64,000 nt of DNA from Verrucomicrobiota bacterium (lineage in GTDB: Bacteria; Verrucomicrobiota; Verrucomicrobiia; Limisphaerales; PALSA-1396): contig JACQFP010000002.1 of the NCBI GenBank assembly GCA_016200005.1, positions 23,156-87,155 on the forward strand, written 5' to 3'. The notes below the pieces were generated by a model that worked only from the letters and a program-made list of their open reading frames with translations, was not told where the DNA came from and did not search any database. Every line of letters starts with the position of its first letter. Positions within the stretch are counted from its first letter, which is position 1. The position numbers and the translations under genes are program-made. This document shows, piece after piece, positions 33,381 to 42,295 of the stretch.

Positions 33381-34420
33381 GCGAAAAACTTACTGAATGG
33401 GGAGCGCAGCCGCCCCGGCTGCCGTTCGGCGCGCCCTCGCGCCGAACTCTTCGCGCGATGGAGACACCCAATGGTTCGCTTGTCCCTTCGCGAAAGCCGA
33501 CGACGAGGGCGTCGTCGGCTGCGCCCGAGGCAGGCGCGCTCCCCGAACTCAATCGGCGCAGCTTCCTCAAAACGACGGTCGCCGCTATCGGTCTCAGCGC
33601 GCTGGGTATGGAGGTCCGCGCCGCAAACAACTCGCCGCGCTCGCGCGAGGGTTTCATTGACGTCAACATAAACCTCTCGCGCTGGCCGTTGCGTCGTCTG
33701 CGCTTTGACGACACGGCCGCGCTTGCCGCGAAACTCCGCAGCCACGGTGTGACGCAAGCTTGGGCGGGCAGCTTCGAAGGTCTCCTGCACAAAGACATTG
33801 CGGCGGTCAACACTCGTCTCGCCGAGGAGTGTCGCCGTCACGGCCGCGGGTTATTGGTGCCGTTTGGTTCGATCAATCCGAAGCTGCCGGATTGGGAGGA
33901 AGAGTTGCGTCGCAGCGCCGAAGAACACCACATGCCCGGCATCCGATTGCATCCCAGCTATCACGGTTACAGACTTGATGACCCGGATTTTGCGCGACTG
34001 CTCCGGCTCGCGACCGAGCGCCACATGATTGTCCAACTCGCGCTGCTGATGGAAGATGAACGCATGATGCATCCGTTGCTGCGCGTCGAGCCGGTGGACA
34101 CCGCGCCGCTGGTTGACCTCGTCAAGCAAACGCCCGGCCTCCGGCTCGTTCTCCTGAACGCCTTGGGCAAGCTCCACGGCAAGCCACTCAGTGACTTGAT
34201 CGCAGCGGGAGAAGTTTACGTTGAGATTTCCATGCTCGAAGGTGTGGGCGGAGTCCGCAACCTGCTGGCGCAGGTGCCATCGAGTCGCGTGCTCTTCGGC
34301 TCATTCGCGCCTCTGTTCTACTTTGAGTCCGCGCTCCTCAAGTTGAAGGAATCTCCACTGACCCAGGAACAAGTGCGCGCCGTCCGCCTTGGCAACGCGC
34401 AACCTTTGCTGGCGCGGTAG
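33377..34420 (+). CDS. Tat-exported amidohydrolase-like protein with repeat-encoded N-terminus
   Basis: 347 residues from GTG 33377, which overlaps the previous stop and has AAGGGG upstream. Residues about 8-56 are encoded by inverted repeat copy 2 (33399-33544). After it comes a Tat-type signal, NRRSFLKTTVAAIGLSALG, so the signal sits unusually far (about residue 60) from the N-terminus. An internal ATG at 33460 is an alternative start but still inside the repeat. The mature part has INLSRWPLRRL, GIRLHPSYHGY and VLFGSFAPLFYFESAL, consistent with an amidohydrolase_2 fold. Metal ligands are less obvious than in its partner. Confidence 0.72.
   Translation: MSEKLTEWGAQPPRLPFGAPSRRTLRAMETPNGSLVPSRKPTTRASSAAPEAGALPELNRRSFLKTTVAAIGLSALGMEVRAANNSPRSREGFIDVNINLSRWPLRRLRFDDTAALAAKLRSHGVTQAWAGSFEGLLHKDIAAVNTRLAEECRRHGRGLLVPFGSINPKLPDWEEELRRSAEEHHMPGIRLHPSYHGYRLDDPDFARLLRLATERHMIVQLALLMEDERMMHPLLRVEPVDTAPLVDLVKQTPGLRLVLLNALGKLHGKPLSDLIAAGEVYVEISMLEGVGGVRNLLAQVPSSRVLFGSFAPLFYFESALLKLKESPLTQEQVRAVRLGNAQPLLAR
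33399..33544 (-). repeat. 146-bp repeat A copy 2, inside the Tat protein gene
   Basis: In reverse complement it begins GGGGAGCGCGCCTGCCTCGG and ends GGCGGCTGCGCTCCCC, matching copy 1 (30906-31051) at both ends and in length. The central third has diverged. It is read in frame from the coupled GTG start. Confidence 0.8.
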
Positions 34421-34543
34421 TAATTGCCGTTCGCTCCGTTTCGGTGTCGCACCCAGCCGCCTCGCCAATTGCTTATCGGTCTAAGAAGTTCACGCTCGAC
34501 ACATCCCAGACTGTGTGATTGAGTCCACCATAACACCCTTCCC

Positions 34544-36706
34544 ATGAATGTGCGGGATAAAATGACTCCCGGACCCACAGTGGAGTCGAAGAGTTCTGAC
34601 TCGTCCGTGTCGCCGCCGACGTCGGCGAAGAACACCGGTTTCAATCAACCCGACGACTCTCGAACCAGGGCTCCCCACGCTCAACCTCCTTCCATTCCGG
34701 ACTACGAACTCCTCCGGCGCATTGGCGGCGGTTCGTACGGCGAAGTGTGGCTTGCGCGAAGCGCCACCGGAGCCTCGCGCGCCCTGAAGATCGTCTGGCG
34801 TCACACCTTCGAGGACGACCGCCCGTTCCAGCGCGAGTTCGAAGGCATCCAGCGCTTCGAGCGCCTCTCACGTGAGCATCCCAGCCAGCTTGCGCTCTTC
34901 CACGTCGGTCGCGGCGAAGGCTATTTCTATTATGTCATGGAGCTGGCGGACGACGCCAGAACCCAGCGGATTGACGGAGTAGTGGAGACTTGGAGTAATG
35001 GGAAAACACTGCCGACGCAACACTCCAGCACTCCAGCACTCCAGGACCCCAGTTCTTACGCTCCCAAAACCCTCCGCAGTCTGCTCCGCCCGAACACTCA
35101 AACATCAACTCCGATAGATCGCGAGCCGGCTCTCGACTCTCAACCAACGACAGACCGCCTGCCTGCCGCGCGCGTGCTGGAAATCGGCCTCGCGCTCACC
35201 GAAGCCCTCGCGCACCTGCACGGAAACGGCCTCGTTCACCGCGACGTGAAACCGTCGAACATCATCTTTGTCGGTGGCAAGCCCAAGCTGGCGGACATCG
35301 GACTGGTGACGGATGCTAGCGACACGTGTTCGATTGTCGGCACCGAAGGTTACCTCGCGCCCGAAGGCCCCGGCACGCCGCAAGCCGACGTTTTCGCGCT
35401 CGGCAAAGTCCTCTACGAAGCCCTCACCGGTTTTGAGCGCCGCCAATTCCCGCAACTGCCGCCCGACCTCCGCGACTGGCCTGACGCCAAACTCGCCTTC
35501 GAACTCAACGAAATAATTCTCAAAGCTTGCGACTCCGAAGCCCGGCGACGTTATCAGTCGGCAGAGGAGATGCGCGCTGAACTGGCGCTGTTGCAGCGTG
35601 GCAAATCGGTCAAGGGCAAGCGGGCGCTCCAACACTGGCTGGCTGTCAGCAAAAAGGCTGGCTTGACTGTTTCCTTGCTCGCTGTGGCTGTGGCCGCCGT
35701 AGTTGTTCTCAGGCAAAGCCCGCGTGATCCGTACCACCATTCGGCAAACCCAGAAGTGAACGACCTCGTAGGTGAAGGCAACCACGTTGTTCAAGGCAGA
35801 TCTGCTGAACGGGTTCGCACAGCATTGGGTTACTTTAATAGAGCCGTTGAACTCGACCCGAGTTTTGTTCCAGCTCGGTATGGCGTTTTTCGGGCCTTGG
35901 TAAGTCGAGGTGCCGCGGAGCAGGGTGCTTCGGCCGTCGATCGCGCGCACCTTCGCGCAATCGCCAAACAGTTGATGGAGATGGATTCGAATCTTGCCGA
36001 ATCTCGCGCCGCTTCGTCGATGATCAAGTGGATCGATTGGCAATTCCCTGAGGCGCTCGCGGAGGCTCGTTTGGCCACCCAGAAGCGCGCAGCGTCAAAG
36101 GAAGGGGAGACGTCGGCCCACAATTATTACGGATACTTCCTGGTTCAGAGCGGCAGACCGGGTGAGGCGTTAGAGCAGTACAAGATTGCCAAGCGGCTGT
36201 CACCTTCTAATCCGATCATCGACCACCATCTTGGACACCCTTACTTTGCAACCAGACGGTTTGAGGAGGCTCTGAAGCATTATCGAGAATCTCTTGAAAT
36301 GGAGGGCCGACAGGAAACTGCCCATTACTGGATTGGTCGAGTTTACCTGGAGCAGACCAGTTTCATGGCGGCGATCGACGAGTTTGAAGAAGGCGAAAAG
36401 GCAGTCGGCAGGACCAGTTCCAAAAGGGAGTTCTTTTTTGAGACGTTGCGTGAGGCGAGTCGGCAGGACCCCGTGAATGGATATTGGAGCAAGCGGCTTG
36501 AACTGGCTTTGCAGGAATCCAAACCAGACCTCTATGAAATCGCCACACTCTACGCGCGCCTTGGCGACAAACCTAAAGCATATCGCTATCTCAGAGAGGC
36601 CTGTGAAAAAAAGGCCTTCGACCAGGGCTTGATGTTCGATTTATGCTGGGACCATGAGGACAAGGAGTTCAAGGCGATTGCGAGGGGAATACGTCTTCTT
36701 CAATGA
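34544..36706 (+). CDS. Membrane Ser/Thr protein kinase with TPR domain and repeat insertion
   Basis: 720 residues. The kinase domain has the glycine loop IGGGSYGEVWLA, the ATP-site Lys in ALKIV (about residue 82), the catalytic loop HRDVKPSNIIF (about 231) and ADIG in place of DFG. Directly after the hinge segment YYVMELADDA, a repeat encodes about 23 residues (145-167). One transmembrane helix lies at about 370-390, followed by an extracytoplasmic TPR region (about 400-700, with AHNYYGYFLVQSGRPGEALEQYKIA). Family relatives in Verrucomicrobia pair with sigma factors of the kind at 42198. Regulation by the TPR domain is inferred. Confidence 0.88.
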   Translation: MNVRDKMTPGPTVESKSSDSSVSPPTSAKNTGFNQPDDSRTRAPHAQPPSIPDYELLRRIGGGSYGEVWLARSATGASRALKIVWRHTFEDDRPFQREFEGIQRFERLSREHPSQLALFHVGRGEGYFYYVMELADDARTQRIDGVVETWSNGKTLPTQHSSTPALQDPSSYAPKTLRSLLRPNTQTSTPIDREPALDSQPTTDRLPAARVLEIGLALTEALAHLHGNGLVHRDVKPSNIIFVGGKPKLADIGLVTDASDTCSIVGTEGYLAPEGPGTPQADVFALGKVLYEALTGFERRQFPQLPPDLRDWPDAKLAFELNEIILKACDSEARRRYQSAEEMRAELALLQRGKSVKGKRALQHWLAVSKKAGLTVSLLAVAVAAVVVLRQSPRDPYHHSANPEVNDLVGEGNHVVQGRSAERVRTALGYFNRAVELDPSFVPARYGVFRALVSRGAAEQGASAVDRAHLRAIAKQLMEMDSNLAESRAASSMIKWIDWQFPEALAEARLATQKRAASKEGETSAHNYYGYFLVQSGRPGEALEQYKIAKRLSPSNPIIDHHLGHPYFATRRFEEALKHYRESLEMEGRQETAHYWIGRVYLEQTSFMAAIDEFEEGEKAVGRTSSKREFFFETLREASRQDPVNGYWSKRLELALQESKPDLYEIATLYARLGDKPKAYRYLREACEKKAFDQGLMFDLCWDHEDKEFKAIARGIRLLQ
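34976..35043. repeat. Palindromic repeat of ACTCCAGCACTCCA type inside the kinase gene
   Basis: The left half GGAGTAGTGGAGACTTGGAG faces the right half CACTCCAGCACTCCAGCACT. The halves share the word GGAGT or its complement. It is in frame and without stops, just after the kinase hinge. It belongs to the short-word class of the window's repeats. Confidence 0.65.
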
Positions 36707-36735
36707 TGGTACTTGGATGACAACCTCGGTCATTC

Positions 36736-37503
36736 CTATTTGGCCTTGTACCAAATCCATTCCGCAGTCGGTTCGGCTGGGTAAGTAGTGTTGGCCAGAA
36801 TGAAACGCTTGAAGTCGCGATGGATGGCGTGGCTATCCACGAACAGAACGGTCGCGCTGCTTCGGTTCCGCATTTCTTTATAACTGTGCACAGTGGACGG
36901 GCCCTGGCTGTAATGTGAGTAATTGATCATCGGGGAATTCCCATTGTCGTTTGGCAACGCGGGAGGCTCGTGCATGAGGATGTGACGCGAAGGCGATTGG
37001 ATCCAACTCTCGGGCTTGAGCGCAAAACCCATTTCAATATCAACCAACTGGTTTCGCGTTTGCGCGACCCAGGGATTCTCGTTGTATTTGTAAGACGTGC
37101 CCAGCGCTTCGAACCAGTTTGACCACTTGAAATTAACGGTGTCGATGCCGCGGTCCGACGGACACCGGAACAACTCACGCTTGGGGGCGTAGCGCCACAG
37201 CGGTCGATTCGTCGCTGCCACCGGCTGGGGGATAATCGTGTTCGGATCGCCTCCCCCAAACTGAAATGAAAAAGCTACGCCGCCCGGGCCGATTGGCGGA
37301 AATTTCGTCTGATTATCGTCACGATACATCTGAAACGCGACGCCGATCTGCCGCTGATTGCTCAAGCACTGAACAACCTTCGCGCGTTCTTTCGCTCCGC
37401 CCAGAACTGGTAGCAGTAGGCCCGCCAGGATTGCGATGATCGCGATGACCACCAGTAATTCGATCAGAGTGAAAGCTCGCTGAAATTGTGGTTTCGTATT
37501 CAT
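36736..37503 (-). CDS. Type II secretion-like pseudopilin
   Basis: 255 residues from ATG 37503 ([17 protein letters not shown]); the longer frame upstream overlaps no signal. The prepilin motif has Ala in place of the usual Gly before [35 protein letters not shown] follows, and the C-terminus carries [19 protein letters not shown]. It is the last gene of a three-gene minus-strand operon (39709, 37599, 36736) in which the others are predicted secreted repeat proteins. Probably a minor pseudopilin or fibre subunit that helps export or display them (inference). Confidence 0.87.
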   Translation of the reverse strand: MNTKPQFQRAFTLIELLVVIAIIAILAGLLLPVLGGAKERAKVVQCLSNQRQIGVAFQMYRDDNQTKFPPIGPGGVAFSFQFGGGDPNTIIPQPVAATNRPLWRYAPKRELFRCPSDRGIDTVNFKWSNWFEALGTSYKYNENPWVAQTRNQLVDIEMGFALKPESWIQSPSRHILMHEPPALPNDNGNSPMINYSHYSQGPSTVHSYKEMRNRSSATVLFVDSHAIHRDFKRFILANTTYPAEPTAEWIWYKAK

Positions 37504-37598
37504 AATTGTGCCTTTCGTTACTGAACTTTCAAGCTCGTTTTGGCGCACACATGGAGTGCAGCAGCAAAGCACGCCACCCGCGCAGTCGAGCAGGATTC

Positions 37599-39638
37599 TT
37601 AAGGAACCGAGACACGGTAAAAGCGGTTGACATAATTTGTAGCCTTGATGTCTGTAAAACCAACGATACCCGTGGCGTTTGATCTAACACCCACTTTTGT
37701 CCAATTGACCAGGTTGGTTGAGGCCTCAAACAAGTAAAGTAAGTTGGTGTCGCCCGTGACGGACAAATTGACCGCGCCGTTGGTTGCGAGCGACACACTC
37801 GACAAGCTCGGTGTGCTGACGACGCCTGGCTGCTGATGTTCCACTACGGTCAAGGACTGTTTTGGGGCCACGTTGGTAATTGTTTGAACGATTCCCGAAG
37901 GCCATTCGATGCGGACGAGGTCGATGTTCGTGGCATCACCCAGGCCAAAGTGGGCAAAGAGGGAAGCACCACCAGCGCCGTGGCCGGAGTTGATTTCGCG
38001 AATCTGCCACATCATTTTGCCACGGATGCTCGCTTGCACCCGCACCTTCGCGCCAATCGCCGAGCGGTTGGAGGCTGTCCCCACCAATTTGACCGTGAGC
38101 CAGCCGTTGCTGTTGCCGTTGTTCCGGTAGAGAAGATTCGGAGTTGGCACGTTGTTAATAAAATCGAGTACGGGGTGGGTAACAAAGAGATCGAGAAACC
38201 CATCGTTGTCATAGTCCCCCCAGGCACAATTCCAGCAGACGCCCAAGTCGTTGACAGGACTGCCGGCGTAAATCCGGGTGAACGTGCCGTCGCCATTGTT
38301 GTGGTAGAGAAAATTGGGGCCAGGAGAATCTTCACCGCTACCGCGGGTCACAAACAAATCAATGAAGCCATCGTTGTCGTAGTCCGCCCATGCGCATGAA
38401 GAGAAGGAGGCCGCGTCGCTCGCGACGCTGCCCACGATGTTGCTCGTCATCTTCGTAAACGTGCCGTCGCCGTTGTTGTGATAGAGCGAATTGGTGGCCA
38501 CGTGATACTTGCCATTAACCACAAAGAGATCCAAGTAACCGTCGTTGTCGTAGTCACTCCAGGCACAGGCGACGGAATACTCGTTGTTGGTTGCAATGCT
38601 GCCGGCAACGATCCTTGTGAATGTGCCATTCCCCTGGTTATAATAAAGGAAATTGGTCTGGTTGATCCCATTATCATCTTTGACTGCCACAAAAAGATCG
38701 GGGCGGCCATCGTTGTCGTAATCGCCCCACATGGCGCCGTAGCTCTCCCGAGTGTCCTGGACGAGCCCCACAGCCGTATTCGTCATTTTGGCGAACGTGC
38801 CATCGGCGTTGTTGTGGAATAGCCAATCGGGTCCGAACCTCGCCACGAACATGTCGAGAAACCCATCGTTGTCGTAATCGGCCCAGACACAGTGCTCCGA
38901 ACCGCCGGCGGCCGTGGAGACAATGGCGCCAACATTGCTCGAAGTCATTTTCGTGAAGCTGCCGTCACCATTGTTTCGGAAGAGTTCGTTTTGGGCGGCG
39001 AAGCCGTTGGCATCGGTACTAGTTACGAACAGGTCCAGATCCCCGTCGTTGTCATAATCCGCCCAGGCGCAACCACGCCAGTCTCGGGCCTCGCTTACAA
39101 TGAGGCTGTTTGTAATCTTTGTGAAAGTTCCGTCCCCGGCATTATGAAAGAGGACATTCGTTCTAACGGTGTTGGACAAAATCCTGAAAGGACTTGTGAG
39201 GATCAGATCAATGAACCCATCGTTGTCGTAGTCCCCCCAGGCGCAACCGTATCCACCACCAACTCCGACCTCAGTTACAATGCTGCCGGTGGTGATTTTC
39301 GTGAAGGTGGGGTCAACCTCCAGGTGGGCAACGTGGCTGGTGGTCGAGCTGGAACTGTCGGTCGCCACCACGTCATAATCGCCTGCGTCAGCAAGTTGCA
39401 CGTTCGTCCGGCTTAGACTGGCATTCGTCTGAGCCGCGAGATTTGTTGCCGTCAACCGCCATTGATAGGTGAGTGGGGGATTGGTGCTCGTGGCCAATGA
39501 CATGAATTGGACGTTAGCGCCGAGGCTGACGGATTGATTCGTAGGATGCTTAGTGAAAGTTGGCTGGCTGAAACCAGTCATAAGCGTGGCCAGGAAAATC
39601 CCGGCGCAGGGGAACAGAGTCTTGGTTTTCATTTTCAT
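37599..39638 (-). CDS. Secreted FG-GAP/ASPIC-UnbV repeat protein with RFYR module
   Basis: 679 residues from ATG 39638 ([13 protein letters not shown]), signal peptide to FSQP. An Ig-like segment ([20 protein letters not shown]) comes first. Seven FG-GAP/VCBS units follow, each with a calcium-binding DYDNDGxxDLF loop (such as [15 protein letters not shown]). A C-terminal ASPIC/UnbV domain has [19 protein letters not shown] and [19 protein letters not shown]. The final 70 residues end [10 protein letters not shown]. These proteins form beta-propellers that bind calcium and often carbohydrate or proteins outside the cell. Confidence 0.9.
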   Translation of the reverse strand: MKMKTKTLFPCAGIFLATLMTGFSQPTFTKHPTNQSVSLGANVQFMSLATSTNPPLTYQWRLTATNLAAQTNASLSRTNVQLADAGDYDVVATDSSSSTTSHVAHLEVDPTFTKITTGSIVTEVGVGGGYGCAWGDYDNDGFIDLILTSPFRILSNTVRTNVLFHNAGDGTFTKITNSLIVSEARDWRGCAWADYDNDGDLDLFVTSTDANGFAAQNELFRNNGDGSFTKMTSSNVGAIVSTAAGGSEHCVWADYDNDGFLDMFVARFGPDWLFHNNADGTFAKMTNTAVGLVQDTRESYGAMWGDYDNDGRPDLFVAVKDDNGINQTNFLYYNQGNGTFTRIVAGSIATNNEYSVACAWSDYDNDGYLDLFVVNGKYHVATNSLYHNNGDGTFTKMTSNIVGSVASDAASFSSCAWADYDNDGFIDLFVTRGSGEDSPGPNFLYHNNGDGTFTRIYAGSPVNDLGVCWNCAWGDYDNDGFLDLFVTHPVLDFINNVPTPNLLYRNNGNSNGWLTVKLVGTASNRSAIGAKVRVQASIRGKMMWQIREINSGHGAGGASLFAHFGLGDATNIDLVRIEWPSGIVQTITNVAPKQSLTVVEHQQPGVVSTPSLSSVSLATNGAVNLSVTGDTNLLYLFEASTNLVNWTKVGVRSNATGIVGFTDIKATNYVNRFYRVSVP

Positions 39639-39708
39639 TTGTCTTTCTTGGTCAGGGGAACTTGAAACGGCAGTGCTTTCCATTCTCCCACTTGCATATC
39701 ATCATTCT

Positions 39709-41034
39709 TCACTGCTGCTTGAGCCGATAGAAACGTTGGCCTGGAGACGGTGACACAATCACCTCATAGTGCAGGTTCGTGAAATTGAACGTTGGAGGTG
39801 TTGGCACATCCGTCCAGTTCGTCGTGGTTAAATCCGAGTTCTGTTGCAACACAAAGCTGGTCGAGGGCACGAGCCAGGAAACAACAGCGTTGCAACCCAA
39901 CCGCCCGATGCTCAACAACGGCGTTGAGGTGGATTGCGTGGTGTAAATCAGGCCGTAGTTTCCAAATTCGTCAGTATAAGCTGCCGCCACCAGTTTCGAT
40001 CCCTCCGCCGAGGAAGCGACAGAGGACCAGTTGTTGCTCGCCGAAATTGTCTGCGTCCAAGTGGCGCCTGAATTCGACGAGGTGTAAATCGGGTCGGAGT
40101 AGGAGTAGGCGTATCTGCTTCCTGGCACTGCCACCAGCCTCGTTCCATCTGCCGAGGAAGCGACGGAAGACCAGTAGTAGTTAGTTGACGCGGTGGTCTG
40201 CACCCAATTGGCGCCTGAATCCAAAGAGGTGTAAATCTCTCCAGACTCCGCCGCCGCAACCAGTTTCATTCCATCTGCCGCGGAAGCGACGGAAGACCAG
40301 TAGTTACTCGGCGCGGTCGTCTGCCCCCAAATGGCGCCTGAATCCAAAGAGGTGTAAATCAAGCCGGCGTTTCCAAACTCGTCAGAATAAATTGCCGCCA
40401 CCAATTTGGTTCCATCCGCCGAGGTGGCGACAGATGTCCAAAGTGAGGTGGGCGCGCTGGTGGCTGTCCAGGTGGCGCCCGTATCCGTGGAGGTGTAAAT
40501 CGGGCCGGGAGGAGTACCAAGCCCGGAGCGCCCTCCTGATGCCGCAATGATTTTGGTCCCATCCGCCGAAGAGGCGACGGAACTCCAGTTCGTGGTGGGC
40601 GCACTGGTCTGTGTCCAAGTGGCCCCTGAATCAGTTGAGGTGTAAATCTCGCCGACTTGATAGTTAACGTAACCGACCCAGTCCTTTGAACGGTCACCAA
40701 CCACCGCCACCAATTTGGTTCCATCCGCTGACGAGGCGACAGACGACCAAAGGTTACTCGGCGCGCTGGTCTGCGTCCACGTCGCGCCTGAATTCGTTGA
40801 GGTGTAAATCGGAATGGGATGGAAAATGCATCCGTAACCGCAACCTATGTTCACTCCTGCCGCCACCAGTTTGTTGCCATCCGCCGAACAGGCGACGGCT
40901 TTCCAAGCATGCGAAGGCGCGCTGGTGGGTGTCCAAGCTTCGCCGGAGGCAAGATTCACGACGGTGAAGAGGCCGCCTAAACCGGCTACCACGAACACCG
41001 GGCATTTCGGCCTCTTGAATGGTGGTATTTTCAT
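39709..41034 (-). CDS. Secreted BNR/sialidase-like beta-propeller protein with RFYR module
   Basis: 441 residues with a signal peptide at the N-terminus. About eight units contain YTSxDSGATWTQTSAP and WSSVASSADGTKLVAA, the Asp-box (S-x-D-x-G-x-T-W) pattern of BNR/sialidase-type propellers. Repeats are recent enough to be visible in the DNA. The last 70 residues hold LTTTNWTDV and end GQRFYRLKQQ. It is the first gene of the three-gene operon. No sialidase catalytic residues are seen, so a binding or structural function is more likely. Confidence 0.82.
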   Translation of the reverse strand: MKIPPFKRPKCPVFVVAGLGGLFTVVNLASGEAWTPTSAPSHAWKAVACSADGNKLVAAGVNIGCGYGCIFHPIPIYTSTNSGATWTQTSAPSNLWSSVASSADGTKLVAVVGDRSKDWVGYVNYQVGEIYTSTDSGATWTQTSAPTTNWSSVASSADGTKIIAASGGRSGLGTPPGPIYTSTDTGATWTATSAPTSLWTSVATSADGTKLVAAIYSDEFGNAGLIYTSLDSGAIWGQTTAPSNYWSSVASAADGMKLVAAAESGEIYTSLDSGANWVQTTASTNYYWSSVASSADGTRLVAVPGSRYAYSYSDPIYTSSNSGATWTQTISASNNWSSVASSAEGSKLVAAAYTDEFGNYGLIYTTQSTSTPLLSIGRLGCNAVVSWLVPSTSFVLQQNSDLTTTNWTDVPTPPTFNFTNLHYEVIVSPSPGQRFYRLKQQ

Positions 41035-41148
41035 CTTACCGTTCCTTGTTGTTTCGGGTTACCCCGCACTTGAACTTTGGTTCGTGGCGCTTTCATAGCT
41101 TGCTGGCGCTTAAACGACGCGGTTGGGAAATCCTTACAAGGAAAGTGA

Positions 41149-41197
41149 TCAAAGATCAGAGATCGGTGGTCGGAGATCAGAGGGCAGAGGTCGGTCG
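41149..41197. repeat. Low-complexity AGATCAG-type repeat
   Basis: AAGATCAGAGATCGGTGGTC and following bases repeat the word AGATCAG/GGTCGG several times. It lies in the 250-bp gap between the minus-strand operon and the sigma-factor remnant. It resembles one half of the short-word hairpins elsewhere, without a clear second arm. Confidence 0.5.
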
Positions 41198-41286
41198 TTG
41201 TTGGCAACTGAATCCGGGCTTGGGGGAATAACCGGGGCGCGGGTCGCGTGGGAGGTGGATGCCTGCGTTCCCATTCAAATTGCCGA

Positions 41287-41429
41287 ATTTCTTTTGTAAG
41301 AATCCTCGCTGGACGACGATTAAGCGGTAGGATGATGACGATGGCCAGCCAAGAACATTCTTCCATTCAAACGCGACCGAGTTTGCTGAACCGGCTCAAG
41401 ACGGGCGAGGACGCGGAGAGTTGGCGGGA
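41287..41429 (+). repeat. 143-bp direct repeat, copy 1 (sigma-factor 5' end)
   Basis: The stretch from ATTTCTTTTGTAAGAATCCT to GAGAGTTGGC is repeated at 42153-42295 with roughly six to eight mismatches. It includes about 45 bp upstream of the sigma-factor start and its first 30 codons. Copy spacing is 866 bp, and the intervening 723 bp hold the DUF433/DUF5615 pair. Confidence 0.9.
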
Positions 41430-41460
41430 ATGGACCAGCAACGAAGCCATTGACGCGTGA
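41332..41460 (+). pseudogene. Truncated sigma-factor 5' fragment
   Basis: It encodes MMTMASQEHSSIQTRPSLLN and onward to DAESW, nearly identical to the start of the sigma factor at 42198. The frame then diverges (REWTSNEAIDA) and stops after 42 codons. It has its own copied upstream region and may still be transcribed. It is either half of a segmental duplication caused by insertion of the toxin-antitoxin-like pair, or a decayed paralogue. Confidence 0.8.
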
Positions 41461-41484
41461 GAATGTTCCTGCGAGTGTCGAACC

Positions 41485-41799
41485 ATGCCAGAAGTAGCTA
41501 CTGCACCACATATCCGGCTCGACACTGAAGGTCGCGCCTGGGTGGATGACACCAATGTCAAGGTCATCGAAATCGTGCTGGATCATCTGGCTTATGGCTG
41601 GAGTCCCGAAGAGATGCATTACCAGCATCCGCATCTTTCGCTCGCGCAGATCCACGCCGCCTTGGGCCACTATTTTGATCATCAGGCGGAGTTCGATCGG
41701 GAGATTGAGAGAAGTCTGCGAGGTGTGGAAACGGCAACGGCGCAAGCCAAGGAGTCACCAGCAAGGCAGCGTCTGCGCCGGCTTGGCAGGCTGGCGTGA
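41485..41799 (+). CDS. DUF433 antitoxin-like protein
   Basis: 104 residues. VKVIEIVLDHLAYGWSPEEMHYQHPHLSLAQIHAAL is the DUF433 core, a small helix-turn-helix-like domain (VapB-type antitoxin relative). Its stop overlaps the start of the next gene (GTGA), and DUF433-DUF5615 pairs are common in bacteria as putative type II toxin-antitoxin modules. The unusual N-terminus MPEVATAPHIRLDTEGRAWV is typical of the family. Confidence 0.85.
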   Translation: MPEVATAPHIRLDTEGRAWVDDTNVKVIEIVLDHLAYGWSPEEMHYQHPHLSLAQIHAALGHYFDHQAEFDREIERSLRGVETATAQAKESPARQRLRRLGRLA

Positions 41800-42146
41800 G
41801 CGTCGCGCTCTACATGGATGTGCATGTGCCGGCTCCGATCACAAGGGCGTTGAAGGACCGCGGTTTTGATGCGCTCACGGCTCAGGAGGACGGCACCAGA
41901 AAACTTCCCGACGATCAGTTGCTCGACCGCGCGCGTACCCTCGGCCGCGTGCTGTTTAGCCGGGACGAGGACCTGCTGCGCGAAGCACAGGCGCGCCAGA
42001 CCAGCGGGCGATCCTTCGCCGGAGTGATCTACGCTCATCAGTTGCGCGTGACCATCGGCCGGTGCATCGCGGACTTGGAAATGATCGCGAAGGTATGTGA
42101 GCCGGAGGACTTCCGTGATCGAGTTGAGTATCTTCCGCTCCGGTGA
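41796..42146 (+). CDS. DUF5615 PIN-like toxin-like protein
   Basis: 116 residues from GTG 41796. LYMDVHVPAPITRALKDRGFDALTAQEDG and RVLFSRDEDLL carry the acidic residues conserved in the PIN-like DUF5615 family, predicted RNases. The partner upstream is DUF433. The pair lies between two copies of the sigma-factor 5' end, which suggests it arrived as a unit. Confidence 0.85.
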   Translation: MSVALYMDVHVPAPITRALKDRGFDALTAQEDGTRKLPDDQLLDRARTLGRVLFSRDEDLLREAQARQTSGRSFAGVIYAHQLRVTIGRCIADLEMIAKVCEPEDFRDRVEYLPLR

Positions 42147-42152
42147 CACGGC

Positions 42153-42295
42153 ATTTCTTTTGTAAGAATCCTCGCTGGACGACGTTTAAGCAGTAGGATG
42201 ATGACGATGGCCAGCGACGAACATTCTTCCATTCAAACGCGACCGAGCTTGCTGAACCGGCTCAAGACGGGCGAGGACGCGGAGAGTTGGCAGGA
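42153..42295 (+). repeat. 143-bp direct repeat, copy 2 (intact sigma-factor 5' end)
   Basis: Second copy of the sequence at 41287-41429. It starts 7 bp after the DUF5615 stop codon and leads into the full sigma-factor gene. Recombination between the two copies would remove the toxin-antitoxin-like pair exactly. Confidence 0.9.

Noticed and set aside
37599..41034. Regular DNA periodicity, first taken as a possible CRISPR or tandem array
   Set aside because: The periodicity follows codons of FG-GAP and BNR-type protein repeats, with no unique spacers or conserved non-coding repeats.
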